Origin: an uncultured Lachnospiraceae bacterium
GTDB lineage: Bacteria > Bacillota > Clostridia > Lachnospirales > Lachnospiraceae
DNA length: 64,000 nucleotides
Direction: 5' to 3'
Assembly (NCBI GenBank): GCA_900317505.1
Contig: ONHB01000006.1
Location: 1 to 64,000, forward strand
The notes below the pieces were generated by a model that worked only from the letters and a program-made list of their open reading frames with translations, had not been told where the DNA came from and ran no database searches. A program made the translations under genes and the position numbers. Positions within the stretch are counted from its first letter, which is position 1, and the number at the start of each line of letters is the position of its first letter. This document shows positions 1 through 8,570 of this stretch, in pieces.

Positions 1-100
1 TGGCTTGAACAAAGTGAAAGCCAGCGTCTTTAGGCGCTGGCCGGTAACAAGCCCTTATAGGGCTAGAGCAAACCACCCGTTGGACGGGTGGTTATGATTT
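1..100 (+). mobile_element. Right end of an IS200/IS605-like (TnpB-type) element, partial
   Basis: Three consecutive hairpins are visible: CCAGCG/CGCTGG (21-26 with 35-40), AGCCC/GGGCT (50-54 with 60-64), and a perfect 10-bp stem AACCACCCGT/ACGGGTGGTT (71-80 with 84-93, loop TGG). This arrangement, ending in a strong subterminal hairpin, resembles the right end of IS200/IS605 elements, where the hairpin is bound by the Y1 transposase and the preceding structured RNA acts as the guide (omega) RNA scaffold of TnpB. The transposase and tnpB genes would lie left of the window. The family assignment is inferred from the layout alone; the exact cleavage point is not determined, and the element abuts the 3' end of the ttcA-like gene. 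Confidence 0.6.
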
Positions 101-111
101 GGATACTGATT

Positions 112-1272
112 TTATCTTTCCTCTTCATATTCATCTAAAAAATGGTGCCGCACCCCGTCTTTTTTATAAGCGATCACGGTATTCAGATTGACATTTTCCA
201 CAGATTTAAAAATATTGTTTTCGATAAAGGGATTGTCCTTTTTTAAAGCTGCGATCAGCTTTTTGGTTTCCAGCCGCTTGGATGAGGTCGTGCCATCCTC
301 ATGACAGGTACTGCAGGTCTCTGTAAAATGGCAGGCGCACTGTAAAAAATGCAGTTCATTGTAATCACGCCATTTGCAGATGTCCTCTTCCCGGATCAGA
401 TACATCGGCCGGATCAGCTCCATGCCCTCAAAATTGACACTGTGAAGCTTGGGCATCATGGTCTGGATCTGTCCACCGTGAAGCATTCCCATAAGGATCG
501 TTTCTATGACATCATCAAAGTGGTGTCCTAAGGCTATTTTATTGCAGCCAAGCTCTTTGGCCTTGCTGTACAGATATCCGCGCCGCATTCTTGCACACAG
601 ATAGCAGGGGCTCTTTTCAACCGTATCGACTGCATCAAAAATATCGCTTTCAAAAACGGTGATCGGGATTCCCAGCTGTCTGGCATTGCTTTCGATCAAC
701 ATCCTGTTTGCCTTGTTGTATCCGGGATCCATCACTAAAAAGGTCAGCTCAAACGATACCTGTCTGTGTCTCTGGATCTCCTGAAACAGCTTGGCCATCA
801 GCATGGAATCCTTGCCACCGGATATACAGACAGCAATATGGTCGCCCTCCTGTATCAGCTCATAGTTTTTACATGCTTTTGCAAATTTGGAGAACAGCTC
901 CTTGTGGTATTTTTTCTGGATGCTGGCCTCTGCCTTTTTCTGCTTTTCTTTTAGGTCAACCGTTTCATCCTGCATGGTTGAGATCAGATATGCATTGTAT
1001 CCGCCAATCAGACTGTAGGCATTCAGCCCCTGCTGCTCCAAATAGTCGGCTGCTTCCTGGGATACTTCGCCTCTCTGGCAGTACAGGATCAATGCCTTAT
1101 CTGACGGAAACTGTGAAAGCGCCATCCGGTAATCCTTGAAAATTTCTTCTCTGCTTACCGCAACAGCTCCCGGTATTCCACCATATAAAAGGCTTCCTTC
1201 ATCCCGGATATCGATCAATACATAAGAATCCGGAGACATGGCATTTATATCTGATATCTTAATTTCCTTCAT
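112..1272 (-). CDS. Rhodanese domain fused to a TtcA-like PP-loop tRNA thiolation enzyme
   Basis: A 386-residue protein predicted to transfer sulfur to tRNA in the cytoplasm. Residues 1-100 form a rhodanese domain with candidate persulfide cysteine C65 in the loop CQRGEVS. After a charged linker comes a PP-loop ATPase with SGGKDS at 151-156, a CYLC motif at 223-226, and LGHHFDD near 248-254, the layout of TtcA (2-thiocytidine 32 synthesis). A Cys-rich segment (CACHFTETCSTC) follows. I chose the ATG at 1272 because the longer frame starts at 1329 inside a 16-bp hairpin and because the rhodanese domain begins at MKEIK. The fusion suggests the enzyme carries its own sulfur donor. The exact tRNA position modified is inference. 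The downstream neighbour is the IS end. Confidence 0.8.
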   Translation of the reverse strand: MKEIKISDINAMSPDSYVLIDIRDEGSLLYGGIPGAVAVSREEIFKDYRMALSQFPSDKALILYCQRGEVSQEAADYLEQQGLNAYSLIGGYNAYLISTMQDETVDLKEKQKKAEASIQKKYHKELFSKFAKACKNYELIQEGDHIAVCISGGKDSMLMAKLFQEIQRHRQVSFELTFLVMDPGYNKANRMLIESNARQLGIPITVFESDIFDAVDTVEKSPCYLCARMRRGYLYSKAKELGCNKIALGHHFDDVIETILMGMLHGGQIQTMMPKLHSVNFEGMELIRPMYLIREEDICKWRDYNELHFLQCACHFTETCSTCHEDGTTSSKRLETKKLIAALKKDNPFIENNIFKSVENVNLNTVIAYKKDGVRHHFLDEYEEER

Positions 1273-1319
1273 ATCTGATTCAACTCTTTCTATATCATTT
1301 TTCTCTGAGTCAAAGCATG

Positions 1320-1354
1320 AATAAAGCATCTATCAGACTGATAGATGCTTTATT
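1320..1354 (-). terminator. 16-bp stem-loop terminator after the chemoreceptor gene
   Basis: A perfect inverted repeat (1320-1335 with 1339-1354, loop GAC) lies just beyond the stop of the chemoreceptor gene. The T-run after the stem is weak, so termination efficiency is uncertain. It overlaps the longest possible frame of the ttcA-like gene, which supports the internal start chosen there. Confidence 0.6.
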
Positions 1355-1398
1355 AACATCCTATATCATACGATCTTTTACATGATACAAGACTAATA

Positions 1399-3084
1399 CT
1401 ATATTTTTATTGTGTCAATATTCTTTTTGAGGTCAATCGCAATGGAATTGACATTCTGTGCTTCTTTACCGATCTTGCGGATGATCGCATTGGCTTCTGT
1501 TGCACAGGCAAGTGTTTCTTCGGTGCTGGCTGCATTTTCCTCTGCAATCGCAGATAAGTCAGAAACAATATCAACAACCTGTACTCTGGCTGCATCCAGC
1601 TGCTCTGTCCTGTCTGTAATACTCTGAATGCCCTGCAGGGAAGATGCAATTCCGGTCTTAACCTTTTTGAAGGATTCCTGCGTAGCTAAAACATCCTGAT
1701 TCTGCTGTTCGATAATGCCTTTGATCTCTCCCATGATTGCAACAGACTTTTCGGATTCCTGTGTGATCTTGGTAATGATCTCTTCGATCTGCTTTGCTGA
1801 GGTATTGGACTGCTCTGCAAGCTTCTGGATCTCTGCAGCAACAACCGCAAATCCTCTTCCGGCCTCTCCGGCACGCGCAGCTTCAATCGATGCATTGAGT
1901 GATAACAGATTGGTCTCACTGGCAATCTCTGTGATCATTTCTACAGCTGCCCTGATATCGGTCACGCAGTCATTGGTAACCGTTGTCTGCTTGGATACAA
2001 GCTCAACAGATTCTCTTGTCTTGTCATTGATGGCACTTAACTGTGTCAAAATCTGAACCGCATCATCACCTGCTGAATTCATTTCTTTGGAAGTGCTTCG
2101 CAGCTCATCCACATCATTGGTGGTATCAACGATCATATTGCCCATCGTGATAACATGCTCGGTTGCCTTCTGGGTCTCATCAGCCTGATTGCCGGCACCT
2201 GTTGCGACCTCATTGGTAGCAGTCTCAACCTGTGACATCGTCTCAATACTGTCCACAACACTCTGTGTCATGTTGTCGGATGCAGCATATACACGGTCGG
2301 CCATATCTTTGACCTCTGCCATAAACTCTTCTAATTTGGTCTCCAGTTCGATGACGGAAGTACTGATCTCACCGCTCTCGTCACCTCTTGCGGTGTATTT
2401 TTCAAGATCCGGATTCTTGGTAAAATCCAGACCTGACAATTTTTTAATTTCCTGATTTAATACGGTAATCGGCTTTACAATTTTGATTGCAAATAATGCT
2501 GTTATGAAAATATAGAAAATCAATACACATACTGCAACGACAATTCCTATAATTGTAATCTCTCTCATTCCCGCAAAGATCTCATGCTCGTCCGCTGTAA
2601 CAACAACAATAAACGATGCAGAGCTGTCTACATAGTAAGACGCAAATTTTTTGACACCTTTAATGTCATATTTAATAAGATCCGGTTCCGGGATCTCCCC
2701 CTGCTCAATCTGACTGACTATCTGTTTGACAGCATCATTTTCCACCGGTTGTCCAATCTTTTCAGGTGTCGGATGATACAACATCGTGCCATCACCGGAA
2801 ACAATGTATGTATAGCTGGATGAAATATCACGTACCGCAATGTCCCCGACTATCCGTCCAAGCGTGCTTGCATTGAGAGCTACAGCGCTTCCCCTCTCAG
2901 CTTTGATCGTATCAATCTCATCACCTGTGATCTTTGCAAGATCGACCATATAGTCTTCTGTCAGCTTGGATAAATTGCTCTTAGCCTTTGGAATGACAAT
3001 CAGCATCACAATGCAGACGACAACGATCATGGATACAGAAACCAGGGATACTACTTTTCCTGTTATCGAGTTTAATTTCTTCAT
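1399..3084 (-). CDS. Methyl-accepting chemotaxis protein
   Basis: A 561-residue chemoreceptor. The N-terminus has a membrane segment at about 10-31, then an extracytoplasmic ligand-binding region (about 35-170, Cache-like by length and by its [16 protein letters not shown] stretch), a second membrane segment at about 172-200, a HAMP linker starting at KIVKPI, and a long coiled-coil signalling domain with the hairpin tip near the [16 protein letters not shown] and GRGFAVVA motifs. It would signal to a CheA/CheW array. No other chemotaxis gene is in the window, so it is an orphan receptor. RBS GGGGGAA lies 5-6 nt before the ATG. The ligand cannot be read from the sequence. Confidence 0.93.
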   Translation of the reverse strand: MKKLNSITGKVVSLVSVSMIVVVCIVMLIVIPKAKSNLSKLTEDYMVDLAKITGDEIDTIKAERGSAVALNASTLGRIVGDIAVRDISSSYTYIVSGDGTMLYHPTPEKIGQPVENDAVKQIVSQIEQGEIPEPDLIKYDIKGVKKFASYYVDSSASFIVVVTADEHEIFAGMREITIIGIVVAVCVLIFYIFITALFAIKIVKPITVLNQEIKKLSGLDFTKNPDLEKYTARGDESGEISTSVIELETKLEEFMAEVKDMADRVYAASDNMTQSVVDSIETMSQVETATNEVATGAGNQADETQKATEHVITMGNMIVDTTNDVDELRSTSKEMNSAGDDAVQILTQLSAINDKTRESVELVSKQTTVTNDCVTDIRAAVEMITEIASETNLLSLNASIEAARAGEAGRGFAVVAAEIQKLAEQSNTSAKQIEEIITKITQESEKSVAIMGEIKGIIEQQNQDVLATQESFKKVKTGIASSLQGIQSITDRTEQLDAARVQVVDIVSDLSAIAEENAASTEETLACATEANAIIRKIGKEAQNVNSIAIDLKKNIDTIKI

Positions 3085-3122
3085 ATCATTTCCCCCATTG
3101 ATATATAAAAAATTTTACTAGT

Positions 3123-3151
3123 ATTTTATCAAAATTTTCTAAAAAAATCAA
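3123..3151 (-). promoter_or_regulatory. Vegetative promoter of the chemoreceptor gene
   Basis: Minus-strand -35 TTGATT (3146-3151) and -10 TAAAAT (3123-3128) with a 17-bp spacer, about 40 bp upstream of the start codon. It lies just after the tRNA-Thr terminator, consistent with independent transcription. Confidence 0.6.
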
Positions 3152-3191
3152 CATATTGAACAAAACAAAGCAAACACCAAATAAACACCAA

Positions 3192-3235
3192 AAACAAAAA
3201 CAGGAAGAAAAATCATGAATTGATTTTCTTCCTGT
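3192..3235 (-). terminator. Terminator of tRNA-Thr
   Basis: Inverted repeat ACAGGAAGAAAAATCA (3200-3215) with TGATTTTCTTCCTGT (3221-3235), one base bulged, followed on the minus strand by TTTTTGTTTTT. It is 38 nt downstream of the tRNA 3' end. Confidence 0.8.
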
Positions 3236-3273
3236 TTTCATAAAAACCTTATAAAACCAAGGGTTTCAGATAA

Positions 3274-3346
3274 AGCTTCCTAACGGACTCGAACCGTCGA
3301 CCTTCTCATTACGAGTGAGACGCACTACCAACTGTGCTAAGGAAGC
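3274..3346 (-). tRNA. tRNA-Thr (anticodon CGT)
   Basis: A 73-nt cloverleaf on the minus strand. Acceptor arms GCTTCCT (3340-3346) and AGGAAGC (3275-3281) pair, the anticodon stem TCTCA/TGAGA encloses CTCGTAA with anticodon CGT (plus-strand 3311-3313), and the T-arm contains GGTTCGAGTCC. Discriminator is T at 3274; CCA is not encoded. It decodes ACG. It stands alone, with its own promoter and terminator, and no integrase is nearby. Confidence 0.96.
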
Positions 3347-3378
3347 AATCTAGATATATAATATTCAGACCAAAACTT

Positions 3379-3407
3379 ATTATATACAAAGATATTTGAG
3401 AATGCAA
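3379..3407 (-). promoter_or_regulatory. Promoter of tRNA-Thr
   Basis: Minus-strand -35 TTGCAT (3402-3407), 17-bp spacer, -10 TATAAT (3379-3384), ending 33 bp before the tRNA 5' end, immediately past the mscS stop. Confidence 0.75.
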
Positions 3408-3416
3408 CTATTTTTC

Positions 3417-4319
3417 TTACTCCTGCATGTGGACATCCAGCTGTGGGAACGGGATCTCGATACCGGCCTGATCCAGCGTATCCTTCAGGCCCTCCAGAAT
3501 TTCTGCACGCAGATTCCAGTAATCCTCTGTCCTGACATAACACTTCACACAAAGAGTGACTGCACTGTCTGCCAGTTCTTCTACACTGACTACCACATCT
3601 TTATCCTGCATGACAAGCGAATGTCCCTTTACAAAATCATACAAAGCCTTCCTTGCCTTGTGGACATCGGCATGATAGGAAATTCCCACATTGACATCCA
3701 GTCTGCGAAACTGTGCTGTCGTATAATTGACCAAACTGGTATTGGCAAGAGTACCGTTTGGCAGGATAATGGTACGGCCGTCAAAGGTCAGAAGCTTGGT
3801 ATAAAACATCTGGATCTCTGTGACGTTACCTTCATTGCCGTTGGAATCTTCTTTGATATAGTCTCCAACCTTGAAGGGCTTTAAAAGCAGGATCAGAATG
3901 CCTCCCGCAAAATTGGCAAGACTGCCCTGCAGTGCCAGACCGATCGCCACTCCGGCCGAACCGATAACGGCAACCACGCTTGTCGCATCCAGTCCAAGCC
4001 CACTGGCAATCATAAATAACAAAATAATATACAGACCCACTTTTACAAAGGAATCGGTAAACTGGATAACACCGGTATCTACCTTGGCCTTTATCATGGA
4101 ATGCTTGACGATCTTTCGGATCATCTTGATCACCCACATTCCGATAAATAAAAACACCAGGGCCAAAACAATGCGGATACCCAGATTGAGCGCCTTTTGC
4201 GGCATCTGTTCAAGATATGCCTTCAGGACACTTACCTTTTCTTCTACTTCTTCCGGGGTCAGTTCTTCAATATTGGTGGCGGTAAGGCCTTCTATCGAAC
4301 CAAAACAGGGAAAAAACAT
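3417..4319 (-). CDS. mscS: Small-conductance mechanosensitive channel (MscS family)
   Basis: A 300-residue membrane protein. An acidic N-terminal stretch precedes TM1 (about 47-65, LALVFLFIGMWVI), TM2 (about 88-110), and the pore-lining TM3 with the Gly/Ala pattern GSAGVAIGLALQGSLANFAGG characteristic of MscS, followed by the beta domain (FKVGDYI, IILPNGTLANTSLVNYT). It releases osmolytes on hypo-osmotic shock. The ATG lies two bases beyond the glgB stop, and its GAGGAGG Shine-Dalgarno sits inside the last glgB codons, so translation is probably coupled to glgB. The gene order DUF1015-glgB-mscS on one transcript is suggested by overlaps. Confidence 0.93.
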   Translation of the reverse strand: MFFPCFGSIEGLTATNIEELTPEEVEEKVSVLKAYLEQMPQKALNLGIRIVLALVFLFIGMWVIKMIRKIVKHSMIKAKVDTGVIQFTDSFVKVGLYIILLFMIASGLGLDATSVVAVIGSAGVAIGLALQGSLANFAGGILILLLKPFKVGDYIKEDSNGNEGNVTEIQMFYTKLLTFDGRTIILPNGTLANTSLVNYTTAQFRRLDVNVGISYHADVHKARKALYDFVKGHSLVMQDKDVVVSVEELADSAVTLCVKCYVRTEDYWNLRAEILEGLKDTLDQAGIEIPFPQLDVHMQE

Positions 4320-4320
4320 A

Positions 4321-6789
4321 TCAGATCATTTCCTCCTCAAATTTTTTACGTTTATTTTCGATATCCTTTGCCCGCTTTTCCAGATCCTGTGCTCTTTGTG
4401 CCGCATCCATGGACTTTTTGAGGGCATCCTTGGCAACAAGCTCTGCTTCCTGTGCGACAGCTCTTGCCGCGATTGCAGATTCTTTTATTTCATCTTCCTG
4501 CGCGATCAGCTCCTGAAGCTTTCTGGATTCTTCTCTTCTCTGTCTTGCGATCGCACGTTTTTCCTCTATTGCAGCCTTTTCCTTTTCGGTAAACGGTGTA
4601 TAAGAGAAAGCAACAACGCTGAACGCGGGTGAAGTAATGCGGATGGATTCCTCCCTTTCATCACATTCGTCCAGATCACTGCTAAGTGCTTTTGTATTGC
4701 TAAATCCGTTTCCGCCAAATTTTTTCAGGTCAGAATTGAAGATTTCTTTGTATTTACCGGGATACGGAACCCCGATCTTGTAGCCCTTTCTGTCCACACC
4801 GGAGAAATTGCATACAACAACCAGTGATTCTTTTTCAACACCGGTCTTGCGGATAAAGACAAGGGTATTTTCATTGCCGGATATATTGTTGATCCATTCA
4901 AAGCCTTCCGGAGATTCATCCATGGTATACAATGCCGGATGTGATTTGTAAAATTCATTGAGTGCAGTCACATACTGATGCATATTTTTGTGGTCATCAT
5001 ATTTTAATAAATCCCACTCAATGCTGCGCTCTTCGTTCCACTCATCAAATTCACCAAAATCCTGTCCCATAAAGAGAAGCTTTTTGCCGGGATGCATCAT
5101 CATGTATCCGTATGCAGCTCTTAAGTTGGCAAATTTTTCCGGAATGTCTCCGGGCATTTTGCCGACCATTGCTGACTTGCCGTGGACTACCTCATCATGG
5201 GAAAGTGAAAGGATAAAATGCTCACTGTATGCATAGACCATACTGAAGGTCAGCTCACCGTGACGGCCTGCACGAAACAGCGGATCACATTTCATATAAT
5301 CCAGAAAATCATTCATCCAGCCCATGTTCCACTTATAATCAAAGCCAAGTCCGTCCTTTTTGACATGGGAGGTCACATTGGGCCATGCGGTTGACTCTTC
5401 TGCGATCATCACAACGGAAGGATCGGATTTTTTGACAATGCTGTTTAAATGCTTTAAAAACTCAACAGCTTCCAGATTTTCCTTGCCGCCGTACATATTG
5501 GGAACCCAGTCCCCGTCATTTCTGCCATAATCCAGATACAGCATGGAAGCAACCGCATCCATACGGATACCGTCTGCATGATATTCCTTGAGCCAGTACA
5601 GGGCATTGGCAATCAGATAATTTTTGACCTCCGGTCTGCCATAATCAAAGATCAGCGTTCCCCAGTGCGGATGCTCTGCTTTTCTCTTGTCAGCAGGCTC
5701 ATACAGGCTGGTGCCGTCAAAGCCGCAGAGGCCGTGTACATCACGCGGAAAATGTGCAGGTACCCAGTCTAGGATCACGCCAAGGCCTTCCTTGTGAAGG
5801 TAATTGACAAAATACTGGAAATCCTGCGGTGTTCCATAGCGGGAGGTAGGTGCATAATAGCCGATGACCTGATATCCCCAGGATGCATCCAGCGGATGCT
5901 CCATAACCGGCATCAGCTCTACATGTGTATATCCGGTCTGTTTGGCATATTCGGCTACCTTTGGTGCAAGCTCTCTGTAGTTGTAAAAATCCCTGCCATC
6001 ATCAGGCTTTGCAAAGGAGCCAAGATGGATCTCTAAAATACTCATGGGATTTTTGTGCATATCTGTTTTTTTACGATTTTCGATCCATGCATCATCCTCC
6101 CATGAAAATCCGGTCAGATCATAGACGATGGATGCTGTGTCCGGGCGCTTCTGGCTGTATACACCATAAGGATCTGCCTTTAGAAAGGTCAGACCGCCCT
6201 TTGCCTTGATTTCAAATTTGTAATTGTCCCCGACATTGGCCTTGGGAATAAAAAGCTCAAAGATGCCGGAATCCCACAGACGGCGCATCTGATGCATTCT
6301 GCCATCCCAGTGGTTGAAATCGCCAACGACACTGACACGCATCGCATTGGGTGCCCAGACTGCAAATAACACACCATGTACCCCATCAATGACATAGGGA
6401 TGCGCACCAAGCAGGTGATAGATTTCATAATGAATGCCAGCATTAAATTTTTCGGTATCCTTTTTGGTAATGACAGGCTCATAAGCATAAGGATCATAGA
6501 AGGTATCGGTTGTACCATCTTCCATGCGGACAGAAAAGCTGTATTTATTTAAAGAAACGGTCTTTGGCACCAGGACTGCAAAAAAGCCCTCCTCATCTGC
6601 CATTTCCATGGTATATTCTTTATTTTTGGTATGCAGGGTAGCTTCTACTGCCTGCGGATAGAAAAGCTGTACCAGATTGCCGCCGATAACCGGATGCACT
6701 CCGAGAATATTTTGCGGCTGATCCTCTTCTGAATATGTAATTCCTTCAATGGCAGCCCAGTCCATCAACTTATATAATTTATTTGTCAT
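4321..6789 (-). CDS. glgB: 1,4-alpha-glucan branching enzyme with C-terminal coiled-coil extension
   Basis: An 822-residue GH13 glycogen branching enzyme, which makes alpha-1,6 branches in glycogen. N-terminal beta-sandwich modules (about 20-110 and 125-225, with VWAPNAMRVSVVGDFNHWDG) precede the TIM barrel. Active-site residues are intact: nucleophile D411 in DGIRMD, acid/base E464 in MIAEE, and H531-D532 in LSHDEVVHG. From about residue 733 the protein carries a roughly 90-residue Lys/Glu/Ala-rich tail with heptad character, absent from typical GlgB of 620-730 residues. RBS AGAGGAGA precedes the ATG, and the start overlaps the DUF1015 stop by 11 nt, indicating coupling. No glgA, glgC or glgP is in the window. 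Confidence 0.95.
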   Translation of the reverse strand: MTNKLYKLMDWAAIEGITYSEEDQPQNILGVHPVIGGNLVQLFYPQAVEATLHTKNKEYTMEMADEEGFFAVLVPKTVSLNKYSFSVRMEDGTTDTFYDPYAYEPVITKKDTEKFNAGIHYEIYHLLGAHPYVIDGVHGVLFAVWAPNAMRVSVVGDFNHWDGRMHQMRRLWDSGIFELFIPKANVGDNYKFEIKAKGGLTFLKADPYGVYSQKRPDTASIVYDLTGFSWEDDAWIENRKKTDMHKNPMSILEIHLGSFAKPDDGRDFYNYRELAPKVAEYAKQTGYTHVELMPVMEHPLDASWGYQVIGYYAPTSRYGTPQDFQYFVNYLHKEGLGVILDWVPAHFPRDVHGLCGFDGTSLYEPADKRKAEHPHWGTLIFDYGRPEVKNYLIANALYWLKEYHADGIRMDAVASMLYLDYGRNDGDWVPNMYGGKENLEAVEFLKHLNSIVKKSDPSVVMIAEESTAWPNVTSHVKKDGLGFDYKWNMGWMNDFLDYMKCDPLFRAGRHGELTFSMVYAYSEHFILSLSHDEVVHGKSAMVGKMPGDIPEKFANLRAAYGYMMMHPGKKLLFMGQDFGEFDEWNEERSIEWDLLKYDDHKNMHQYVTALNEFYKSHPALYTMDESPEGFEWINNISGNENTLVFIRKTGVEKESLVVVCNFSGVDRKGYKIGVPYPGKYKEIFNSDLKKFGGNGFSNTKALSSDLDECDEREESIRITSPAFSVVAFSYTPFTEKEKAAIEEKRAIARQRREESRKLQELIAQEDEIKESAIAARAVAQEAELVAKDALKKSMDAAQRAQDLEKRAKDIENKRKKFEEEMI

Positions 6790-8041
6790 ATTGTTTTTCT
6801 CCTCTTGTTATGTCATGAATAAACAGACCACTGCGAAGCTTTGGTTCAAACCATGTGGATTTGGGCGGCATCAGCCGGTGTGCATCTGCCACGGCAAACA
6901 GCTCCCCAATAGAGGTCGGATACATGGAAAAAGCACAGGCAGCTCCTTCGTCCACTCTCTTTTCAAGCTCCCTGAGCCCTCGGATACCTCCGACAAACTC
7001 GATCCGGTTGTCAGTCGTAGGATCCTTTATGGAAAACAATTTGTAAAGCACATAATCCTGAAGAATGGATACATCCAGACTTTTTACAACATCCGAACTG
7101 ACCAGGCGCTCTTTCGCCTTCAGGCAGTACCAGGTATGATCCATATACATACCAAACATTCCCTTGTGCTCCGGTGCGTAAGGTGTGGTTTCTGCCCTTG
7201 AAATCTCAAAATCCTCTTTGAGAGCAGCAAGCAGACTTTCCTTTGTGTAGCCATTCCACTCTTTGAGCACGCGGTTGTAATCCAGGATCTTTAGCTCATC
7301 ATCCGGGAATAAAACCGACAGGAAATAATTGTATGCTTCCGATCTGTCATCCTGCGGATACTGCTCCTTTCGCTTCAATGATACCTTGACCGCTGATGCA
7401 CAACGATGATGTCCGTCTGCAATGTAAATAGACTTCATGGCAGCAAACCGTTGCATGATCGAAGCAATGTCCTTTTCATCGTCTATGATCCAGACCGTAT
7501 GCCCTACCTGGTCATCGGAAACAAAATCATAAACCGGAGCTTTTTTCATCGTTCGCCCCACAATCTCTTTCAGCTCATCATCCTTACGATATGCCAGAAA
7601 AATAGGTCCTGTCTGCGCATTGGTCGTATCGACATGACGGATACGGTCAAGCTCCTTGTCAGCCCTTGTATTTTCATGGCGGCGGATCGTCTGATCTACA
7701 TAATCATCCACCAGGCAGCACCCTACAAGTCCTGTCTGGGAACGCCCGTTCATCGTCAGGCGGTAAATATAATAACAAGGCTTTTCTTCTTTGATGAAAC
7801 GGCCGTCAGCGATCATGCCGCGCAGCATTTCATCAGCCTTTTGATAAACTTTATCCGAATACATATCCGTATCATCTGTAAACTGTGTTTCCGGCCTGTC
7901 AATATTTAGAAACATGTCCGGATGGCCTTCCACTACTTTTTTAGCTTCTTTGCGACTATATACGTCATAAGGAAGGGAAGCGATCTTTGCCTCATATCCT
8001 GCCTTGGGACGAATTGCCCGAAATGGTCTTATTTCTGCCAT
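6779..8041 (-). CDS. DUF1015 family protein
   Basis: A 420-residue cytoplasmic protein of the DUF1015 family, recognised from its opening (MAEIRPFRAIRP), the LPYDVYSRKEA segment and the conserved IADGHHRCASAV motif. The molecular function is not firmly established. In many clostridia this family sits beside serC-serA; here those genes are about 9 kb away and the partner is glgB. The DGHHR motif recalls ParB-fold serine kinases (SerK/SbnI), which is a hypothesis only. The ATG at 8041 is preferred to an upstream one at 8068 because GGAGGAG lies just before it. The gene is first in a likely operon with glgB and mscS. Confidence 0.85.
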   Translation of the reverse strand: MAEIRPFRAIRPKAGYEAKIASLPYDVYSRKEAKKVVEGHPDMFLNIDRPETQFTDDTDMYSDKVYQKADEMLRGMIADGRFIKEEKPCYYIYRLTMNGRSQTGLVGCCLVDDYVDQTIRRHENTRADKELDRIRHVDTTNAQTGPIFLAYRKDDELKEIVGRTMKKAPVYDFVSDDQVGHTVWIIDDEKDIASIMQRFAAMKSIYIADGHHRCASAVKVSLKRKEQYPQDDRSEAYNYFLSVLFPDDELKILDYNRVLKEWNGYTKESLLAALKEDFEISRAETTPYAPEHKGMFGMYMDHTWYCLKAKERLVSSDVVKSLDVSILQDYVLYKLFSIKDPTTDNRIEFVGGIRGLRELEKRVDEGAACAFSMYPTSIGELFAVADAHRLMPPKSTWFEPKLRSGLFIHDITRGEKQYDK

Positions 8042-8134
8042 AAACTCCTCCGTATCTTTACACCACAACAGGTATTTTCTCTAAAAATTATAACAAACTC
8101 ACAAACAAATGTGAAGTATAATCAGCACAGTATT

Positions 8135-8163
8135 TTGACAGGTCTTACAATGAGTGCTACTAT
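8135..8163 (+). promoter_or_regulatory. Promoter of the small ORF at 8190
   Basis: TTGACA (8135-8140), 17-bp spacer, extended -10 TGC-TACTAT (8155-8163). The predicted leader is only about 20 nt and contains the RBS AAAGGAG. Confidence 0.65.
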
Positions 8164-8189
8164 ATATAATACTAAAGGAGAGACAGACT

Positions 8190-8480
8190 ATGACACAGGA
8201 AGACAAAGATTTTTTAAAGCTTGTTACAACTTATGCAGATAAAAACTGCAAGGATCTTGATCCCAAAAAGACCAAATCCAGCATCCAGTTAGACAGACTG
8301 ATGCCGGTTTTTCAGGAAATTGCCGATCAAAGCGGCCAGAGTGTTGAGGACGTTCTGGTACGCTACATGGACTTATCCATGGAAGCTGCCGCAACAAAGG
8401 CAGGCAAAAACACCACTGATATTTTCGATATTCAGGATGGTGAGTTTGGAAGCGGCGGCGTGGACCTGTTCCATTCCTGA
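8190..8480 (+). CDS. Hypothetical 96-residue protein
   Basis: A small acidic protein (MTQEDKDFLKLV...) that I do not recognise. It is predicted soluble and mostly helical, with a Lys/Asp-rich first half (DPKKTKSSIQLDRL) and a Gly/Ser-rich C-terminal end; there is no signal peptide or membrane segment. RBS AAAGGAGAG lies 8 nt before the ATG at 8190, and the gene has its own promoter and a strong terminator, so it is a stand-alone transcript and very likely real. It runs divergently from the DUF1015-glgB-mscS unit and convergently to the SulP gene. Confidence 0.75.
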   Translation: MTQEDKDFLKLVTTYADKNCKDLDPKKTKSSIQLDRLMPVFQEIADQSGQSVEDVLVRYMDLSMEAAATKAGKNTTDIFDIQDGEFGSGGVDLFHS

Positions 8481-8499
8481 TACCTGGTAAAAAGTAGCC

Positions 8500-8546
8500 A
8501 AAAGACCTTCAATGCCGTATCATTTCCGGACTTTGAAGGTCTTTTT
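8500..8546 (+). terminator. Terminator of the 96-residue ORF
   Basis: AAAAGACCTTCAA (8500-8512) pairs with TTGAAGGTCTTTTT (8533-8546), ending in a T-run on the plus strand. It may also stop transcription of the SulP gene arriving from the other side. Confidence 0.8.
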
Positions 8547-8570
8547 ATATTCTTTTATAAACGAATTTTG

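Noticed and set aside
3274-3346. Genomic island inserted at tRNA-Thr
   Set aside because: No integrase, direct repeat of the tRNA end, or foreign gene content lies nearby.
3871-4632. Long plus-strand open frame of 253 codons over mscS and glgB
   Set aside because: It is antisense to two clear genes, has no ribosome binding site or family features, and mirrors their codon structure.
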